Source of the DNA: Bifidobacterium simiarum
Lineage (GTDB): Bacteria > Actinomycetota > Actinomycetes > Actinomycetales > Bifidobacteriaceae
Assembly: GCF_002802905.1 (NCBI RefSeq)
Contig: NZ_PEBK01000003.1
Coordinates: 199,850-263,849 of the forward strand
Direction of reading: 5' to 3'
Length of the DNA: 64,000 bases
Each line of letters begins with the position of its first letter. Within the stretch, counting starts at the first letter, position 1. Position numbers and translations under genes: made by a program. The notes beneath the pieces are model-generated. The model was not told where the DNA came from. It did no database searches and saw only the letters and a program-made list of their open reading frames with translations. This document shows positions 1 to 9,595 of this stretch, piece by piece.

Positions 1-1
1 A

Positions 2-60
2 GACACACTCAAGGCCGTTCGGCCGGGGAAGCTGCGCTTCCCCAAGCTTACGGTCGGGCA
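2..60 (+). repeat. two-hairpin intergenic repeat, copy A
   Basis: This copy begins with a 23-nt block that recurs exactly at 171-193, contains a small GGCC...GGCC hairpin, and continues with a perfect 8-bp stem GGGGAAGC/GCTTCCCC (25-32 with 36-43) and a tail ending CGGTCGGGCA. Other copies lie at 171-233 and, inverted, at 42103-42162. Their second stems have different sequences but also pair perfectly. The rest of 61-281 shows no gene. Confidence 0.7.
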
Positions 61-170
61 TCCATCCCCTTCCTCCCGAGGTACTGCCGATGCATTCCGG
101 GCTTCCCTCACGCAGGCCGTTTCTGCTCACTCAGGCCGGGGTCCATTGGGACGGGGCGTATCGGATGCCC

Positions 171-233
171 GACACACTCAAGGCCGTTCGGCCCCGCAGC
201 CGGGCGAGCCGGCTGCTAGCCTACAGTCGAGCA
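171..233 (+). repeat. two-hairpin intergenic repeat, copy B
   Basis: It shares the first 23 nt exactly with copy A. The second stem is GCAGCCGG/CCGGCTGC (196-203 with 209-216), different in sequence from copies A and C but fully paired. The tail GCTAGCCTACAGTCG resembles that of the inverted copy at 42103-42162. Confidence 0.7.
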
Positions 234-281
234 CCCGATATGCCCCTCCCCGCGGTATGCTAACCTGTCGATTCGCATGGC

Positions 282-314
282 AAAAACAAAAAACCCGACC
301 GCGGGGGTCGGGTT
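282..314 (-). terminator. rho-independent terminator after rpmG
   Basis: Read on the minus strand, a hairpin AACCCGACC/GGTCGGGTT (292-314) is followed by a T-rich run. It sits about 30 nt after the rpmG stop, so it ends the tRNA-rpmG transcript. Confidence 0.85.
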
Positions 315-342
315 GAAGCTTGTGCAGTTGTTCTGCGGAGAC

Positions 343-510
343 TCAGCGGGTCTCGCGGTGCACGGTCTGCTTGCCGCAGCGTGCGCAGAACTTCTTGAGC
401 TCAAGACGATCAGGAGTGTTACGACGGTTCTTGGTCGTAATGTAGTTACGCTCCTTGCACTCGGTGCAGGCCAGCGTGATGCCGGGACGGATATCGGCGC
501 TTTTTGCCAT
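343..510 (-). CDS. rpmG: 50S ribosomal protein L33
   Basis: A 55-residue basic protein of the large ribosomal subunit. It starts [18 protein letters not shown] and ends [10 protein letters not shown]. Two CxxC pairs (CTEC and CARC) mark the zinc-binding form of L33. The ATG at 510 is preceded by an AGAGGTGA ribosome-binding site. It is the last gene of a probable transcript with three upstream tRNA genes and is followed by a clear terminator. The length is normal for the family. A Zn-ribbon L33 is often paired with a zinc-free paralogue elsewhere; none is visible here. Confidence 0.95.
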   Translation of the reverse strand: MAKSADIRPGITLACTECKERNYITTKNRRNTPDRLELKKFCARCGKQTVHRETR

Positions 511-559
511 CATTCACCTCTGTAGTAGTTTACCCATCGGGAAATTTCCCGACGTCTTG

Positions 560-633
560 TAGCGAGGAAGAGACTCGAACTCTTGACCTTACGATTATGA
601 GTCGTACGCTCTAACCAGCTGAGCTACCCCGCC
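560..633 (-). tRNA. tRNA-Met (CAT anticodon)
   Basis: A 74-nt cloverleaf on the minus strand begins GGCGGGGTAGCTCAG and has a TTCGAGT T-loop region. The anticodon loop reads CTCATAA, giving CAT. The acceptor stem pairs over 7 bp with G-U at the first and fifth pairs. It looks like elongator Met rather than initiator, because the position 1-72 pair is not mismatched C-A; TilS-modified Ile-CAT is a less likely alternative. No CCA is encoded. Confidence 0.88.
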
Positions 634-638
634 ATGAG

Positions 639-710
<72 letters not shown>

Positions 711-711
711 G

Positions 712-793
712 TGGCGGATAGTGGATTCGAACCACTGAAGCACGAAGCGGCTGATTTACAGTCAGCTCCCTTTGACCGCTTGGGAAATCCGCC
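712..793 (-). tRNA. tRNA-Tyr (GTA anticodon)
   Basis: An 82-nt class II tRNA on the minus strand. GGCGGAT pairs with ATCCGCC, the anticodon loop is CTGTAAA (GTA), and a long variable arm follows the anticodon stem, as expected for bacterial tRNA-Tyr. It is the first gene of the tRNA-rpmG cluster. Confidence 0.95.
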
Positions 794-838
794 AGTCATT
801 ACCGACCCGAGAAGCTGTCTCGTTTTCGGCAACTTGAG

Positions 839-868
839 TATCTAATCACAGAATCCAATATCGCGCAA
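839..868 (-). promoter_or_regulatory. candidate promoter of the tRNA-rpmG cluster
   Basis: On the minus strand TTGCGC (863-868) and TAGATA (839-844) are separated by 18 bp, about 45 nt upstream of tRNA-Tyr. Both hexamers depart from consensus, so this is tentative. Confidence 0.4.
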
Positions 869-916
869 ATCCGAGTGTCCTCGGCGTGTCGCACGAGACC
901 GGAAACCCTGCAAACC

Positions 917-1912
<996 letters not shown>

Positions 1913-1999
1913 TTACTCCTGTTCTGCCGTGGCGGCGGGGTCGGTGAATTCTTCGGGTGCGGTGAGCCGCAGGATCATGCGGTAGACGAATCGGGACAT
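1913..1999 (-). CDS. 28-residue leader-like ORF before nrdF
   Basis: The ORF starts MSRFVYRMILRL and is preceded by a near-perfect ribosome-binding site (AAAGGAGG, 7 nt before the ATG at 1999), stronger than that of nrdF. It ends 3 nt before the nrdF start. The N-terminal half is basic and hydrophobic, the C-terminal half acidic (PAATAEQE). I do not recognise a family. It could be a coupling or leader peptide setting NrdF translation, or a small NrdF-associated protein. The close spacing and strong SD favour real translation; the function is unknown. Confidence 0.6.
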   Translation of the reverse strand: MSRFVYRMILRLTAPEEFTDPAATAEQE

Positions 2000-2142
2000 G
2001 AGATGCCTCCTTTGGGTTGGCTTTGTGGACGGTTGCGGAGCGGTTGTGAAATTGCCGGCCTCACAACTCGGGTTTTTCCTGCTGAAATCGGCGGTTTTCG
2101 GCCTCTGAAAGGCGAGTTGTGAGGCCGGCGTCGTTCGGTCGA

Positions 2143-2192
2143 CCTCATCAGTCCGCCAAGGCGGCCAGCTTCCCCTACCAGGGGAAGCCAAG
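2143..2192 (+). repeat. GGGGAAG palindromic interspersed repeat
   Basis: CCTCATCAGTCCGCC is followed by AGCTTCCCCT and AGGGGAAGC. The same arrangement, with varying inner stem, recurs at about ten intergenic sites in this window. It lies in the 408-nt nrdE-nrdF spacer. Confidence 0.75.
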
Positions 2193-2253
2193 GAGGCGCG
2201 CCCCTCAAGCGGTGAACGGCGAATGATGCGTGCGTCGTCAAGGCGCGGAAGAC

Positions 2254-2409
2254 GAAGGCGTACGAAGGTACGTCGAGTCTCCGGCCATATCCATGCGAGC
2301 GGTGAAAACCGCAGGATGCGTGCGGCATGCGTGCGGCAGGGGATGAAGGCGTACGAAGGTACGTCGATTCCCCGGCCGTGCGCATGACGCTCCATCCTGT
2401 GGTTTTCAC
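2254..2409 (+). repeat. direct and inverted repeats in the nrdE-nrdF spacer
   Basis: A 23-nt direct repeat with core GCGTACGAAGGTACGTCGA lies at 2254-2276 and 2345-2367. A 16-bp inverted repeat (GTGAAAACCGCAGGAT at 2302-2317 against 2394-2409, one mismatch) encloses the second copy. Its outer arm overlaps the nrdE stop codon, so the nrdE mRNA 3' end can fold into a long hairpin. No gene is seen in 2000-2405. Confidence 0.65.
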
Positions 2410-4616
2410 AATACGCAGGCGTAGGTGCAGGCACCATCAACTTCCGTCCCCTCCAGCGCCTGCTGTCGGATGCGGATGTAGTAGAGGGTTTTGATGCCTT
2501 TGCTCCAGGCGTAGATCTGGGCTTTGTTGAGGTCGCGGGTGGTGGCGGTGTCGGGGAAGAAGAGGGTGAGGGAGAGGCCTTGGTCGATGTGGGGGGTGGC
2601 GGCGGCGTAGGTGTCGACGATGGGCTTCCAGCCGATTTCGTAGGCGTCGCGGTAGTAGGAGGCGTTGTCGTTGGTCATGTAGGCGGCCGGGTAGTAGACG
2701 CGGCCGGTGCGGCCTTCCTTGCGGATTTCGATGCGGGAGGCGATGGGGTGGATGGAGCTGGTGGAGTGGTTGATGTAGGAGATCGATCCGGTGGGAGGGA
2801 CGGCCTGCAGGTTCTGGTTGTAGATGCCGTCGGCGCGGATGGCGTCGGCGAGCGCAGCCCAGTCCTCGCGGGTGGGGATGGCGACGCCGAAGCGGGCGAA
2901 CAGGTCGCGGATCCGCTCGGTTCGGGGTTCGAGGGATCGGGAGCCGTCGGTGTACTTGTCGAAGTAGTTGCTGTCGCCGGCGGGCTTGGCGTAGGCGGAG
3001 CGTTCGAAGCCGACGAACGGGTGTCCGTGTTCGACGGCGAGGGCGTGGGAGGCCCGGTAGGCGTGGTAGGCGACGGTCATGAAGTACATGTCGGTGAAGT
3101 CGAGGGCTTCGTCGGAGCCATACATGATGTGTTCGCGGGCGAGGAAGCCGTGGAGGTTCATCTGGCCGAGGCCGATGGCGTGGCCTTCCTCGTTGGCGCG
3201 ACGGATGGAGGGCACGGAGTCGATGGAGGTGTGGTCGGCGACGGCGGTGAGTGCGCGGATGGCGGTTTCCACGGTTTGCGCGAGGCCGACGCCGTTGGCG
3301 CCGTCCATGGCCTTGGCGATGTTGAGGGAGCCGAGGTTGCAGGAGACGTCGCGGCCGACGTGCGCGTAGGAGAGGTCGGCGTGGTAGGTGCTGGGCTCCT
3401 GGACCTGGAGGATTTCGGAGCACAGGTTGCTCATGACGATGCGGCCGTCGATGGGGTTGGCGCGGTTGACGGTGTCTTCGAACACGATGTACGGGTAGCC
3501 GGATTCGAACTGGATTTCGGCGAGGGTCATGAAGAATTCGCGCGCGTCGATGTAGGTCTTGCGGATGCGGTCGTCGGCCACCATCTCGTCGTAGTGTTCG
3601 CTGATGGAGATGTCGGCGAACGGCTTGCCGTAGACGCGTTCGACGTCGTAGGGACTGAACAGGGCCATGGGCGCCTTGGCCTTGGCGAGGCGGAAGGTGA
3701 CGTCGGGGATCACGACGCCGAGGGAGAGCGACTTGATGCGGATCTTCTCGTCGGCGTTTTCGCGCTTGGTGTCGAGGAAGCGCATGATGTCGGGGTGGTG
3801 GGCGGAGAGGTAGACGGCTCCGGCGCCCTGCCTGGCGCCGAGCTGGTTGGCGTAGGAGAAGCTGTCCTCGAGCAGCTTCATGACGGGCACGACGCCGGAG
3901 GACTGGTTTTCGATGTGTTTGATGGGGGCGCCGAGTTCGCGCAGGTTGCTCAGGAGCAGGGCCACGCCGCCGCCGCGCTTGCTCAGCTGCAGCGCCGCGT
4001 TGATGCCGCGGGAGATGGATTCCATGTTGTCTTCGAGGCGCACGAGGAAGCAGCTGACCGCTTCGCCGCGCTGGGCCTTGCCGAGGTTGAGGAACGTGGG
4101 CGTGGCGGGCTGGAAGCGGCCGGAGATGATGGCGTCGGCGTATTCGATCGCCCGGTTTTCGTCGCCGGCGGCGAGTTCGAGCGCCACGGCGACGGCGCGC
4201 TGCGGGAAGTTCTCGAGGTAGCGCTTGCCGTCGAAGGTCTTGAGTGCGTATGAGGTGTAGAACTTGAAGGCGCCGAGGAACGTACCGAATTCGAATCCGA
4301 GGGAGTCGGCGTGCTCGTGGATGCGATCGAGGAACTCGGGGGTGTACTGCGCGAAGACCTTGCCGTTGCAGTACTGGTTGTCGATGAGGTAGCGCAGTCG
4401 ATCGGCGACGGAGTCGAAGGCCATGGTGCTGGCGGCCACGTGGCCGTCGAGGTATTCGCGGATGGCGTCGTGGTCCTTGCTAAAGTCGACGTGGCCTTCG
4501 GCGTCCGGCAGGTTGAGCATGGCGTTGAGGGCGTGCCAGTCGTGGGCGGGATCGTAGGAGAGCAGGCCTTCGCCGGTGTTGTCGAGGTTCAGTGCGGTGG
4601 CGCTCAGATCGACCAT
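2406..4616 (-). CDS. nrdE: class Ib ribonucleoside-diphosphate reductase, alpha subunit
   Basis: NrdE is the catalytic subunit converting NDPs to dNDPs with NrdF, reduced by NrdH/thioredoxin. The 736-residue product shows the active-site set: C189 (AVSCFL), N397/C399/E401 (NLCSE), C426 (SCNLGS). The C-terminal redox tail reads CTYAC, a Cys pair separated by three residues, where many class Ib enzymes have CxxC. I start at ATG 4616 ([10 protein letters not shown]); further upstream residues in the same frame overlap nrdI and look non-coding. nrdI ends about 70 nt upstream. Class Ib enzymes usually lack the ATP-cone, and none is seen. Confidence 0.96.
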   Translation of the reverse strand: MVDLSATALNLDNTGEGLLSYDPAHDWHALNAMLNLPDAEGHVDFSKDHDAIREYLDGHVAASTMAFDSVADRLRYLIDNQYCNGKVFAQYTPEFLDRIHEHADSLGFEFGTFLGAFKFYTSYALKTFDGKRYLENFPQRAVAVALELAAGDENRAIEYADAIISGRFQPATPTFLNLGKAQRGEAVSCFLVRLEDNMESISRGINAALQLSKRGGGVALLLSNLRELGAPIKHIENQSSGVVPVMKLLEDSFSYANQLGARQGAGAVYLSAHHPDIMRFLDTKRENADEKIRIKSLSLGVVIPDVTFRLAKAKAPMALFSPYDVERVYGKPFADISISEHYDEMVADDRIRKTYIDAREFFMTLAEIQFESGYPYIVFEDTVNRANPIDGRIVMSNLCSEILQVQEPSTYHADLSYAHVGRDVSCNLGSLNIAKAMDGANGVGLAQTVETAIRALTAVADHTSIDSVPSIRRANEEGHAIGLGQMNLHGFLAREHIMYGSDEALDFTDMYFMTVAYHAYRASHALAVEHGHPFVGFERSAYAKPAGDSNYFDKYTDGSRSLEPRTERIRDLFARFGVAIPTREDWAALADAIRADGIYNQNLQAVPPTGSISYINHSTSSIHPIASRIEIRKEGRTGRVYYPAAYMTNDNASYYRDAYEIGWKPIVDTYAAATPHIDQGLSLTLFFPDTATTRDLNKAQIYAWSKGIKTLYYIRIRQQALEGTEVDGACTYACVL

Positions 4617-4687
4617 GGTGTCGCTCGCTTTCGTATCGTCGTTGCGGATGGATGTGTTGTGGAAGTCGTCAGATCGACCGGAAGACG

Positions 4688-5176
4688 TCAGGACGCGCGC
4701 AGGACGTCGGGACGCGCGAAGAATTCCCGCAGTCCGTCCCGCACGCGTTCGCGGTCCTCGGGGGTGCCCATGAGTTCGAACCGGTAGAGGTACGGCACCC
4801 GGCATTTGGCGGCGATCACATCGCCGGCCACGGCGTAGGCCTCGCCGAAGTTGGTGTTGCCCGAGGCGATGACCCCGCGGATCCACTGCCGGTTGTCGGC
4901 GTCGTTGAGGAACCGCTTGACCTGCATGGGTACGGCCCGGGCGATGTTGCCGCCGCCGTAGGTGGGCGTCATCAGCACGTAGGGCTCCCGTACGGCGATC
5001 GGCTCGTCGCCGGCGCGCAGCGGCAGCCGGTAGATGTCGATGCCGAGTTCGTCGAGACGGCAGGACGACACGAATCGCGCCGTGTTCTCGGAGACGGAGG
5101 AGAAATACACGAGCGCGCCGATCGTCTCGCCTTTGGCGGCGGTCTCCGGCGCGCTCGCTTCATGTCGTGCTGCCAT
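4688..5176 (-). CDS. nrdI: NrdI flavodoxin-like protein
   Basis: NrdI is an FMN protein that supplies oxidant for building the Mn-tyrosyl cofactor of NrdF. The 162-residue product has the family signatures: [15 protein letters not shown] (phosphate-binding loop), LMTPTYGGG and [15 protein letters not shown] start at ATG 5176 (MAARHEAS), which has an AGGGGAG site just upstream; the upstream in-frame extension overlaps promoter DNA. It is the first gene of the nrd operon. nrdH, which commonly precedes nrdI, is absent here and must be elsewhere or replaced. Confidence 0.92.
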   Translation of the reverse strand: MAARHEASAPETAAKGETIGALVYFSSVSENTARFVSSCRLDELGIDIYRLPLRAGDEPIAVREPYVLMTPTYGGGNIARAVPMQVKRFLNDADNRQWIRGVIASGNTNFGEAYAVAGDVIAAKCRVPYLYRFELMGTPEDRERVRDGLREFFARPDVLRAS

Positions 5177-5255
5177 CGCTCCCCTATCGTGATGTCGCGA
5201 ATCCGGCCGGGCCCGGCTGGGATCAGCCACGGACTTCCGGAAAATTACCGAGACA

Positions 5256-5302
5256 TCACTATATATGGCACGACATGGTCAATCAAATACTAGATATAGT
5301 GT
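5256..5302 (-). promoter_or_regulatory. nrdI promoter with two NrdR boxes
   Basis: Box 2 (5287-5302, ATACTAGATATAGTGT) matches the palindromic NrdR consensus at about 14 of 16 positions. Box 1 (5256-5271, containing CACTATATATGG) is weaker. Their starts are 31 bp apart, about three helical turns, the usual NrdR arrangement. A minus-strand promoter TTGATT (5281-5286), 17 bp, TATAGT (5258-5263) lies between and inside them, so bound NrdR would block RNA polymerase. NrdR regulation of nrd genes is established knowledge; occupancy here is inferred. Confidence 0.85.
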
Positions 5303-5356
5303 TTTCCGTGAGGTATCTCACACTGAGACATGGGTCACACACCGACCGCAACCCGC

Positions 5357-6583
5357 TCACAGACCGGCTTCGGCCAGGGCGTGATCGATGTCCCGGATCA
5401 GGTCGTCGGTGTCCTCCAGTCCGACGGCGAGACGGAAGAATCCGCGGTGGAATTCGGGCGGATACAGGTACTGGCGCTCGTCGTCCTCGCCGAGGAACAC
5501 GATCAGGCTTTCGTCGTGACCGAGGGAGACGGCGGAGGTGATCACGTTGAGCTTGGAGACGAACCGGTTGTGCCCGTCATGGTCGGTGTCAAGGCCGAAG
5601 GCGAGCACACCGCCGAACCCGGAGTCCTTCCGCGCCAGCTGGGAGACGGCCACGTCGTGATGCGGATGGCTTTCCAGCCCCGGATACGACACGAACCGTA
5701 CCTGCGGCAGCGATTCGAGATGCCGGGCGATGGCGAGCGCGGAGGCGTTGTGCTGCCTCATGCGCAGCGGCAGGGTGACGGAGCCGCGGTTGATGAGCCA
5801 GGCGTTGAACGGGCTGATGATGCCGCCGTAGTTCACCTGTGCGGTGAAGCGGATCTCGTCGGTCCGCGCCTTGGTGGTGGCGATCGCTCCGCCGAGCGCG
5901 TCGCCGTGGCCGTTGATGTACTTGGTGAGCGATTCGACGACGATGTCGGCGCCGAGATCGAGGGGCCGGACGTTGAACGGCGTGTTGAAGGTGTTGTCGA
6001 CGCTGACCAGCGTGTCGGCGTCGTGGTCGTGGACGAGCCGGGCGATGGCGGCGACGTCGGACACCTTGAGTGTGGGGTTGGCCGGGGTTTCGATGTGGAC
6101 CAGCTTGGTGTTCGGTTTCAGCGCCCGAGCCACGTTCTCGGGATCGGAGGTGTCGACGATCGAGGTTTCGATGCCGTACTTTTCGGGCAGGATCTGGTTG
6201 AGCAGCCGGTAGGCGGCGATGTAGGTGGTGTCGGAGAAGATCGCGTGGTCGCCGCGGTTGAGGAACGTGGTGAAGACGGCGGCGAGCGCGGCGACGCCGG
6301 AGGCGAGCACCACGGCGTCCTCGGCGCCTTCGAGCCTGGCGATCTTGGCTTCGAGGTACCGCTGGTTCGGGTGCCCGTTGCGCGTGTAGAGGTTCACGTC
6401 GGAGCTCGACCAGTTGATGTCGGAGGGGTCGTAGGGCAGGGCGTAGGCGTTGGCGAGGGTGATCGGCCGGCGGATGGCGCCGGTTTCGGCGTCCACCCCG
6501 TTGCCGAGGTGGATGGAGAGCGTGTTGAATCCGAGGGGCGTGTCGTCGAACGAGATGCCCTGATGCGTAAGGTCTGAAGTCAT
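5357..6583 (-). CDS. PLP-dependent Cys/Met metabolism enzyme (trans-sulfuration family)
   Basis: A 408-residue enzyme of the cystathionine gamma-synthase/beta- or gamma-lyase/O-acetylhomoserine sulfhydrylase family. K221 in ESLTKYINGHGD binds PLP; D196 (VSVDNTF) contacts the pyridine nitrogen; Y66 and R68 (LYTRNGHPNQRYLE) are the neighbouring-subunit phosphate ligands. I start at ATG 6583 (MTSDLTHQG); the site has only a weak SD. Sequence alone does not settle which reaction it performs; a gamma-lyase or sulfhydrylase are both possible. It converges with the nrd operon region without sharing a promoter. Confidence 0.88.
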   Translation of the reverse strand: MTSDLTHQGISFDDTPLGFNTLSIHLGNGVDAETGAIRRPITLANAYALPYDPSDINWSSSDVNLYTRNGHPNQRYLEAKIARLEGAEDAVVLASGVAALAAVFTTFLNRGDHAIFSDTTYIAAYRLLNQILPEKYGIETSIVDTSDPENVARALKPNTKLVHIETPANPTLKVSDVAAIARLVHDHDADTLVSVDNTFNTPFNVRPLDLGADIVVESLTKYINGHGDALGGAIATTKARTDEIRFTAQVNYGGIISPFNAWLINRGSVTLPLRMRQHNASALAIARHLESLPQVRFVSYPGLESHPHHDVAVSQLARKDSGFGGVLAFGLDTDHDGHNRFVSKLNVITSAVSLGHDESLIVFLGEDDERQYLYPPEFHRGFFRLAVGLEDTDDLIRDIDHALAEAGL

Positions 6584-6771
6584 GATTCCAGCGTGCCACG
6601 GAACGGCGGGCGGCGCATGCGGGGCAAATACAGGCAAACGCTGGAACGTCGCGGTTTTCCAGCTTGTCATAGATAGAATCTTCAATAGTCTTTGCCGATA
6701 TCAGGCGCTTTCGGACCCGACCGGGCCGCATCGGCGTGACCATCGACGCCCCATGATCAAGGAGGATACCC

Positions 6772-7287
6772 GTGCTCGACATCTACAGAAAGACGATTTG
6801 GATCATGACCGGCTTCTTCGCCGTCGCGGTGGTGGCGGGAAGGATCGTGCCGCGGTTCTCCGCCGATCCGGTCGTGGGCATGTACGCGTATGTGCTGCCG
6901 TGGATCGTGGCCGTGGTGATCCTGCTGTTCGTCGTCGGCGCCGACGAGGAGAACCGCCTGACCGTGGGCAAGGTGATCATCATCACGCTGGTCGGCATGC
7001 TGCTGGTATGCGCGGTGATCGCGGTGATGCTGTATCTGCTGGTGCCGAGCTTCCCCGCGCTGTGGGTGCTGCGGGTCGGCTGGGTGCTCACGATCATCGG
7101 CGTGGTGGTCGAATCCCGTCTGGTGAACGCCGAGAACGTGGCCGCCGCGCAGCAGGCGGCCGAGGAGCGCGCCGAGGCCAAGCTGAGCGAACGGATCACC
7201 GCGCAGCGTCAGGCCCAGCAGGAGGCGCAGCGACGCGCGGTCGAGCGCGAGCGCCGCAAGCGCGAGAAGGCGGCCCGGCGCAAGTAG
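6772..7287 (+). CDS. conserved small membrane protein with charged C-terminal helix
   Basis: A 171-residue protein starting at GTG 6772, set by a perfect AAGGAGG site 6 nt upstream. Four hydrophobic helices span roughly residues 8-24, 38-58, 65-91 and 98-114. Residues 120-171 form a long Ala/Glu/Arg/Gln helix, probably a coiled coil, ending in a very basic KREKAARRK tail. I do not recognise a named family. The shape suggests an inner-membrane protein with a cytoplasmic coiled-coil arm. It ends 12 nt from the convergent DUF2207 gene. Confidence 0.75.
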   Translation: MLDIYRKTIWIMTGFFAVAVVAGRIVPRFSADPVVGMYAYVLPWIVAVVILLFVVGADEENRLTVGKVIIITLVGMLLVCAVIAVMLYLLVPSFPALWVLRVGWVLTIIGVVVESRLVNAENVAAAQQAAEERAEAKLSERITAQRQAQQEAQRRAVERERRKREKAARRK

Positions 7288-7299
7288 GCGGTCCGACCG

Positions 7300-9435
7300 T
7301 CACCGGCCGCCCATGCCGCCGCCTCCCCCGCCGCCGGAGAATCCACCGAAGCCGGATCCGCCGAACCCCGATCCGGAGAAGCCGGAACCACCCGACGATC
7401 CCGATCCGGAGGACTGTGCCGAGGAGATCACGCTTTGGATGTCGGCGATGTTGCTCGACAGCATGGATCCCAGATCCATCGATCCCAGACCGGATACGGC
7501 CCCGGCTCCGGAGGCGGAACCCGTCTCCCCCGATCCGTAGACGGACGAGTAGAAGATCGAATACATCACCGGGCTGGAATCCCAGGTGTCGCGCATGGCC
7601 GATTCGTCCGACAGCTCCGGGTAGAGCATGCGCAGCTGTTTCGCCACGACGTCGCTGATGCCGAACGCGGCCGCATACACCATGTAGAAGTCCCACATCG
7701 ACAGGTCGGGCACGCCTCGTTTGGAGAAGTCCGAGAAGTCGAGCATGTACCGTTTGAGCCCCTCCACCCGGCCGGCCACCACGAGACCGTCCTTGGTGAG
7801 CAGTTCGGATTTCGCGAGGACGGCCGTGACGATACCCAACGCCGCGGCGAGAATCGCGACGGGAATGCCGATCAGCGGCCAGTCGAGGATCAGGAAGCCG
7901 ACCATGGCGAGCAGACCGATGCCGATCGTCACCGCGCAGGGCACCAGCGAATACCGGTAGGTGGTGGTGCTGTACGATCCGCCGTATTCCACCGCCAGCT
8001 GGTTGTCGTAGCCGCGGAACAGCCGGTCGAAGCTTTCGGCGTTGTGTTTGACGGCCGACCGCAGATCGGTCATGGTGAACGGTCCGGGGTATTCGGTCGC
8101 GGCCCGGCGCAGGATGTCCATCAGCGCCTCCTCGGTGGGGGTCAGCGGCATCCGCCGTCCCGTGGCAGCGACGAAGTCATGAACAACACCGACGGAGTCG
8201 CGATCAACACCGACGGCGTTCCGCCCGGCATCGTCGCCTTCCGCGCCGCGGATGGTGATCAGCACGTCCTGCTTGCCCCACTTGCCCTTCGGCCGCACAG
8301 TCAGGCCGATCCAGCGTTTGTGCGCCAGCGACAGCATGGTGGCCGACAGCCCGTTCCGGTGCGCCTGACTGGCCGAACCGCCCAACCCGTCAATTTTGGC
8401 CGCCACGGCCGGGGAGACGCCGGGATCGTCCCGCCAATACGTCATGTCGCCGCGGTACCGGCTGAGCCGACGCGACGTGCGGATCGACCATACGCTCCAG
8501 GCCAGCATGCCGAGCAGCAGTACCGCACTCGCCACGCACAGGATGATCGTACGGCGGTTGCGGGCCTCCTGCTTCGCCTGCCACGCCTCGGCCATGGCCC
8601 GTTCGCTCGAGATCACGTCGGCCCGGCTGCGACCGTCGTCATGCCGCGCGGCCTTGGGCACCAGAGACTTCGGGAATACGGCGTGCACCTCCAGTGCCGT
8701 GCGCGACGGCATCTCGTCGATCGCGAACTCCAGCGCGCCGACCGAGGTGATCTCGATGCCCGACGTGCCGCCCGCGTAGTGCAGCCACGATCGCACGGTG
8801 GAGCGGGACGCCGAATCCGGCCACAAGATCATACCGGTGACCTTCTTCGCATACAGGCCGTTCGAATCGTCGAGGAACTGCCAGTTGAATTCGCCGGCGT
8901 CCCTGAGCACGGTGATCGCATTGGCCGCCGTGTAGTCGATGCGGAACCGGACGGTGCCGTGGTCGGTCGGCGTGATGTTCCAGCCGAGCTCCGTGCTGCC
9001 GTCGCCGGTGTCGGTGAGGTACCAGCTGCCGGCCAGATGATCGTAGTCACCTTCGCCCACGCCGGCGGGATCGGGCAGATCGACATGCCGGAATCGCGTG
9101 CCGGAGTCGAGATCGGTCACCGACACGTCCCGGATGCCGGCATACACGGCCGGCCGGGAACGGAACGTACGGTAGAGCTGATGCCACGGCCGCGGATTGC
9201 CGTCGTCGTCCTCGCGGGATTCCATGTTGACGGTCCACGTCTCGCTGACGTGCAGATCGCCGTTGGTCTGCACCCTGACGTCGTAGTGCAGCGAGTCGAG
9301 CGTCAGATCCTCATCCGATCCCCGCACGCCGATGCTGCTGATCCCCGCCACGGCGAATAGAACCACCATCATGACCGACGACGCAACGGCGAAGCCGGCC
9401 ATGATCACGCGAACCGTACGGGGCCAGGCCGTCAT
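7300..9435 (-). CDS. DUF2207 membrane protein
   Basis: The 711-residue product has an N-terminal membrane segment (about residues 8-32), a long extracytoplasmic domain beginning LHYDVRVQTNGDLHVSETW, typical of DUF2207, then membrane segments near 300-320 and 510-550. It ends in a glycine/serine-rich tail with repeated GSGFGG units and GGGGGGGMGGR. Such tails are common in this family. A LemA-family gene lies immediately upstream on the same strand, a pairing seen in many actinobacteria and Gram-positives. The precise role is unknown; envelope maintenance is a guess from the family. Confidence 0.85.
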   Translation of the reverse strand: MTAWPRTVRVIMAGFAVASSVMMVVLFAVAGISSIGVRGSDEDLTLDSLHYDVRVQTNGDLHVSETWTVNMESREDDDGNPRPWHQLYRTFRSRPAVYAGIRDVSVTDLDSGTRFRHVDLPDPAGVGEGDYDHLAGSWYLTDTGDGSTELGWNITPTDHGTVRFRIDYTAANAITVLRDAGEFNWQFLDDSNGLYAKKVTGMILWPDSASRSTVRSWLHYAGGTSGIEITSVGALEFAIDEMPSRTALEVHAVFPKSLVPKAARHDDGRSRADVISSERAMAEAWQAKQEARNRRTIILCVASAVLLLGMLAWSVWSIRTSRRLSRYRGDMTYWRDDPGVSPAVAAKIDGLGGSASQAHRNGLSATMLSLAHKRWIGLTVRPKGKWGKQDVLITIRGAEGDDAGRNAVGVDRDSVGVVHDFVAATGRRMPLTPTEEALMDILRRAATEYPGPFTMTDLRSAVKHNAESFDRLFRGYDNQLAVEYGGSYSTTTYRYSLVPCAVTIGIGLLAMVGFLILDWPLIGIPVAILAAALGIVTAVLAKSELLTKDGLVVAGRVEGLKRYMLDFSDFSKRGVPDLSMWDFYMVYAAAFGISDVVAKQLRMLYPELSDESAMRDTWDSSPVMYSIFYSSVYGSGETGSASGAGAVSGLGSMDLGSMLSSNIADIQSVISSAQSSGSGSSGGSGFSGSGFGGSGFGGFSGGGGGGGMGGR

Positions 9436-9595
9436 CGTTCCGCTCCCTGCATTGTCAGGCCGTCTATTACCGGGCTGTATATCGCTAACCGGTGCATTGC
9501 CGTTCTGTATATTGCTGGACTGTGCATTGCCGTTTCCTGCATCGCTCCCCCTTGCATCACGCCTTGCGGTACCGCCCCGTCCGACGGAACCGCGC

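Noticed and set aside
2580-4253. Long open frames on the strand opposite nrdE and many other genes
   Set aside because: In GC-rich DNA the antisense frame stays open by codon-position bias. They lack ribosome-binding sites and have repetitive Val/Gly/Asp or Arg/Pro composition, while the opposite strand encodes a clear protein.
9436-9595. Direct repeats GCATTGCCG between lemA and the DUF2207 gene
   Set aside because: Short and imperfect; no structure or site could be supported beyond low-complexity similarity.
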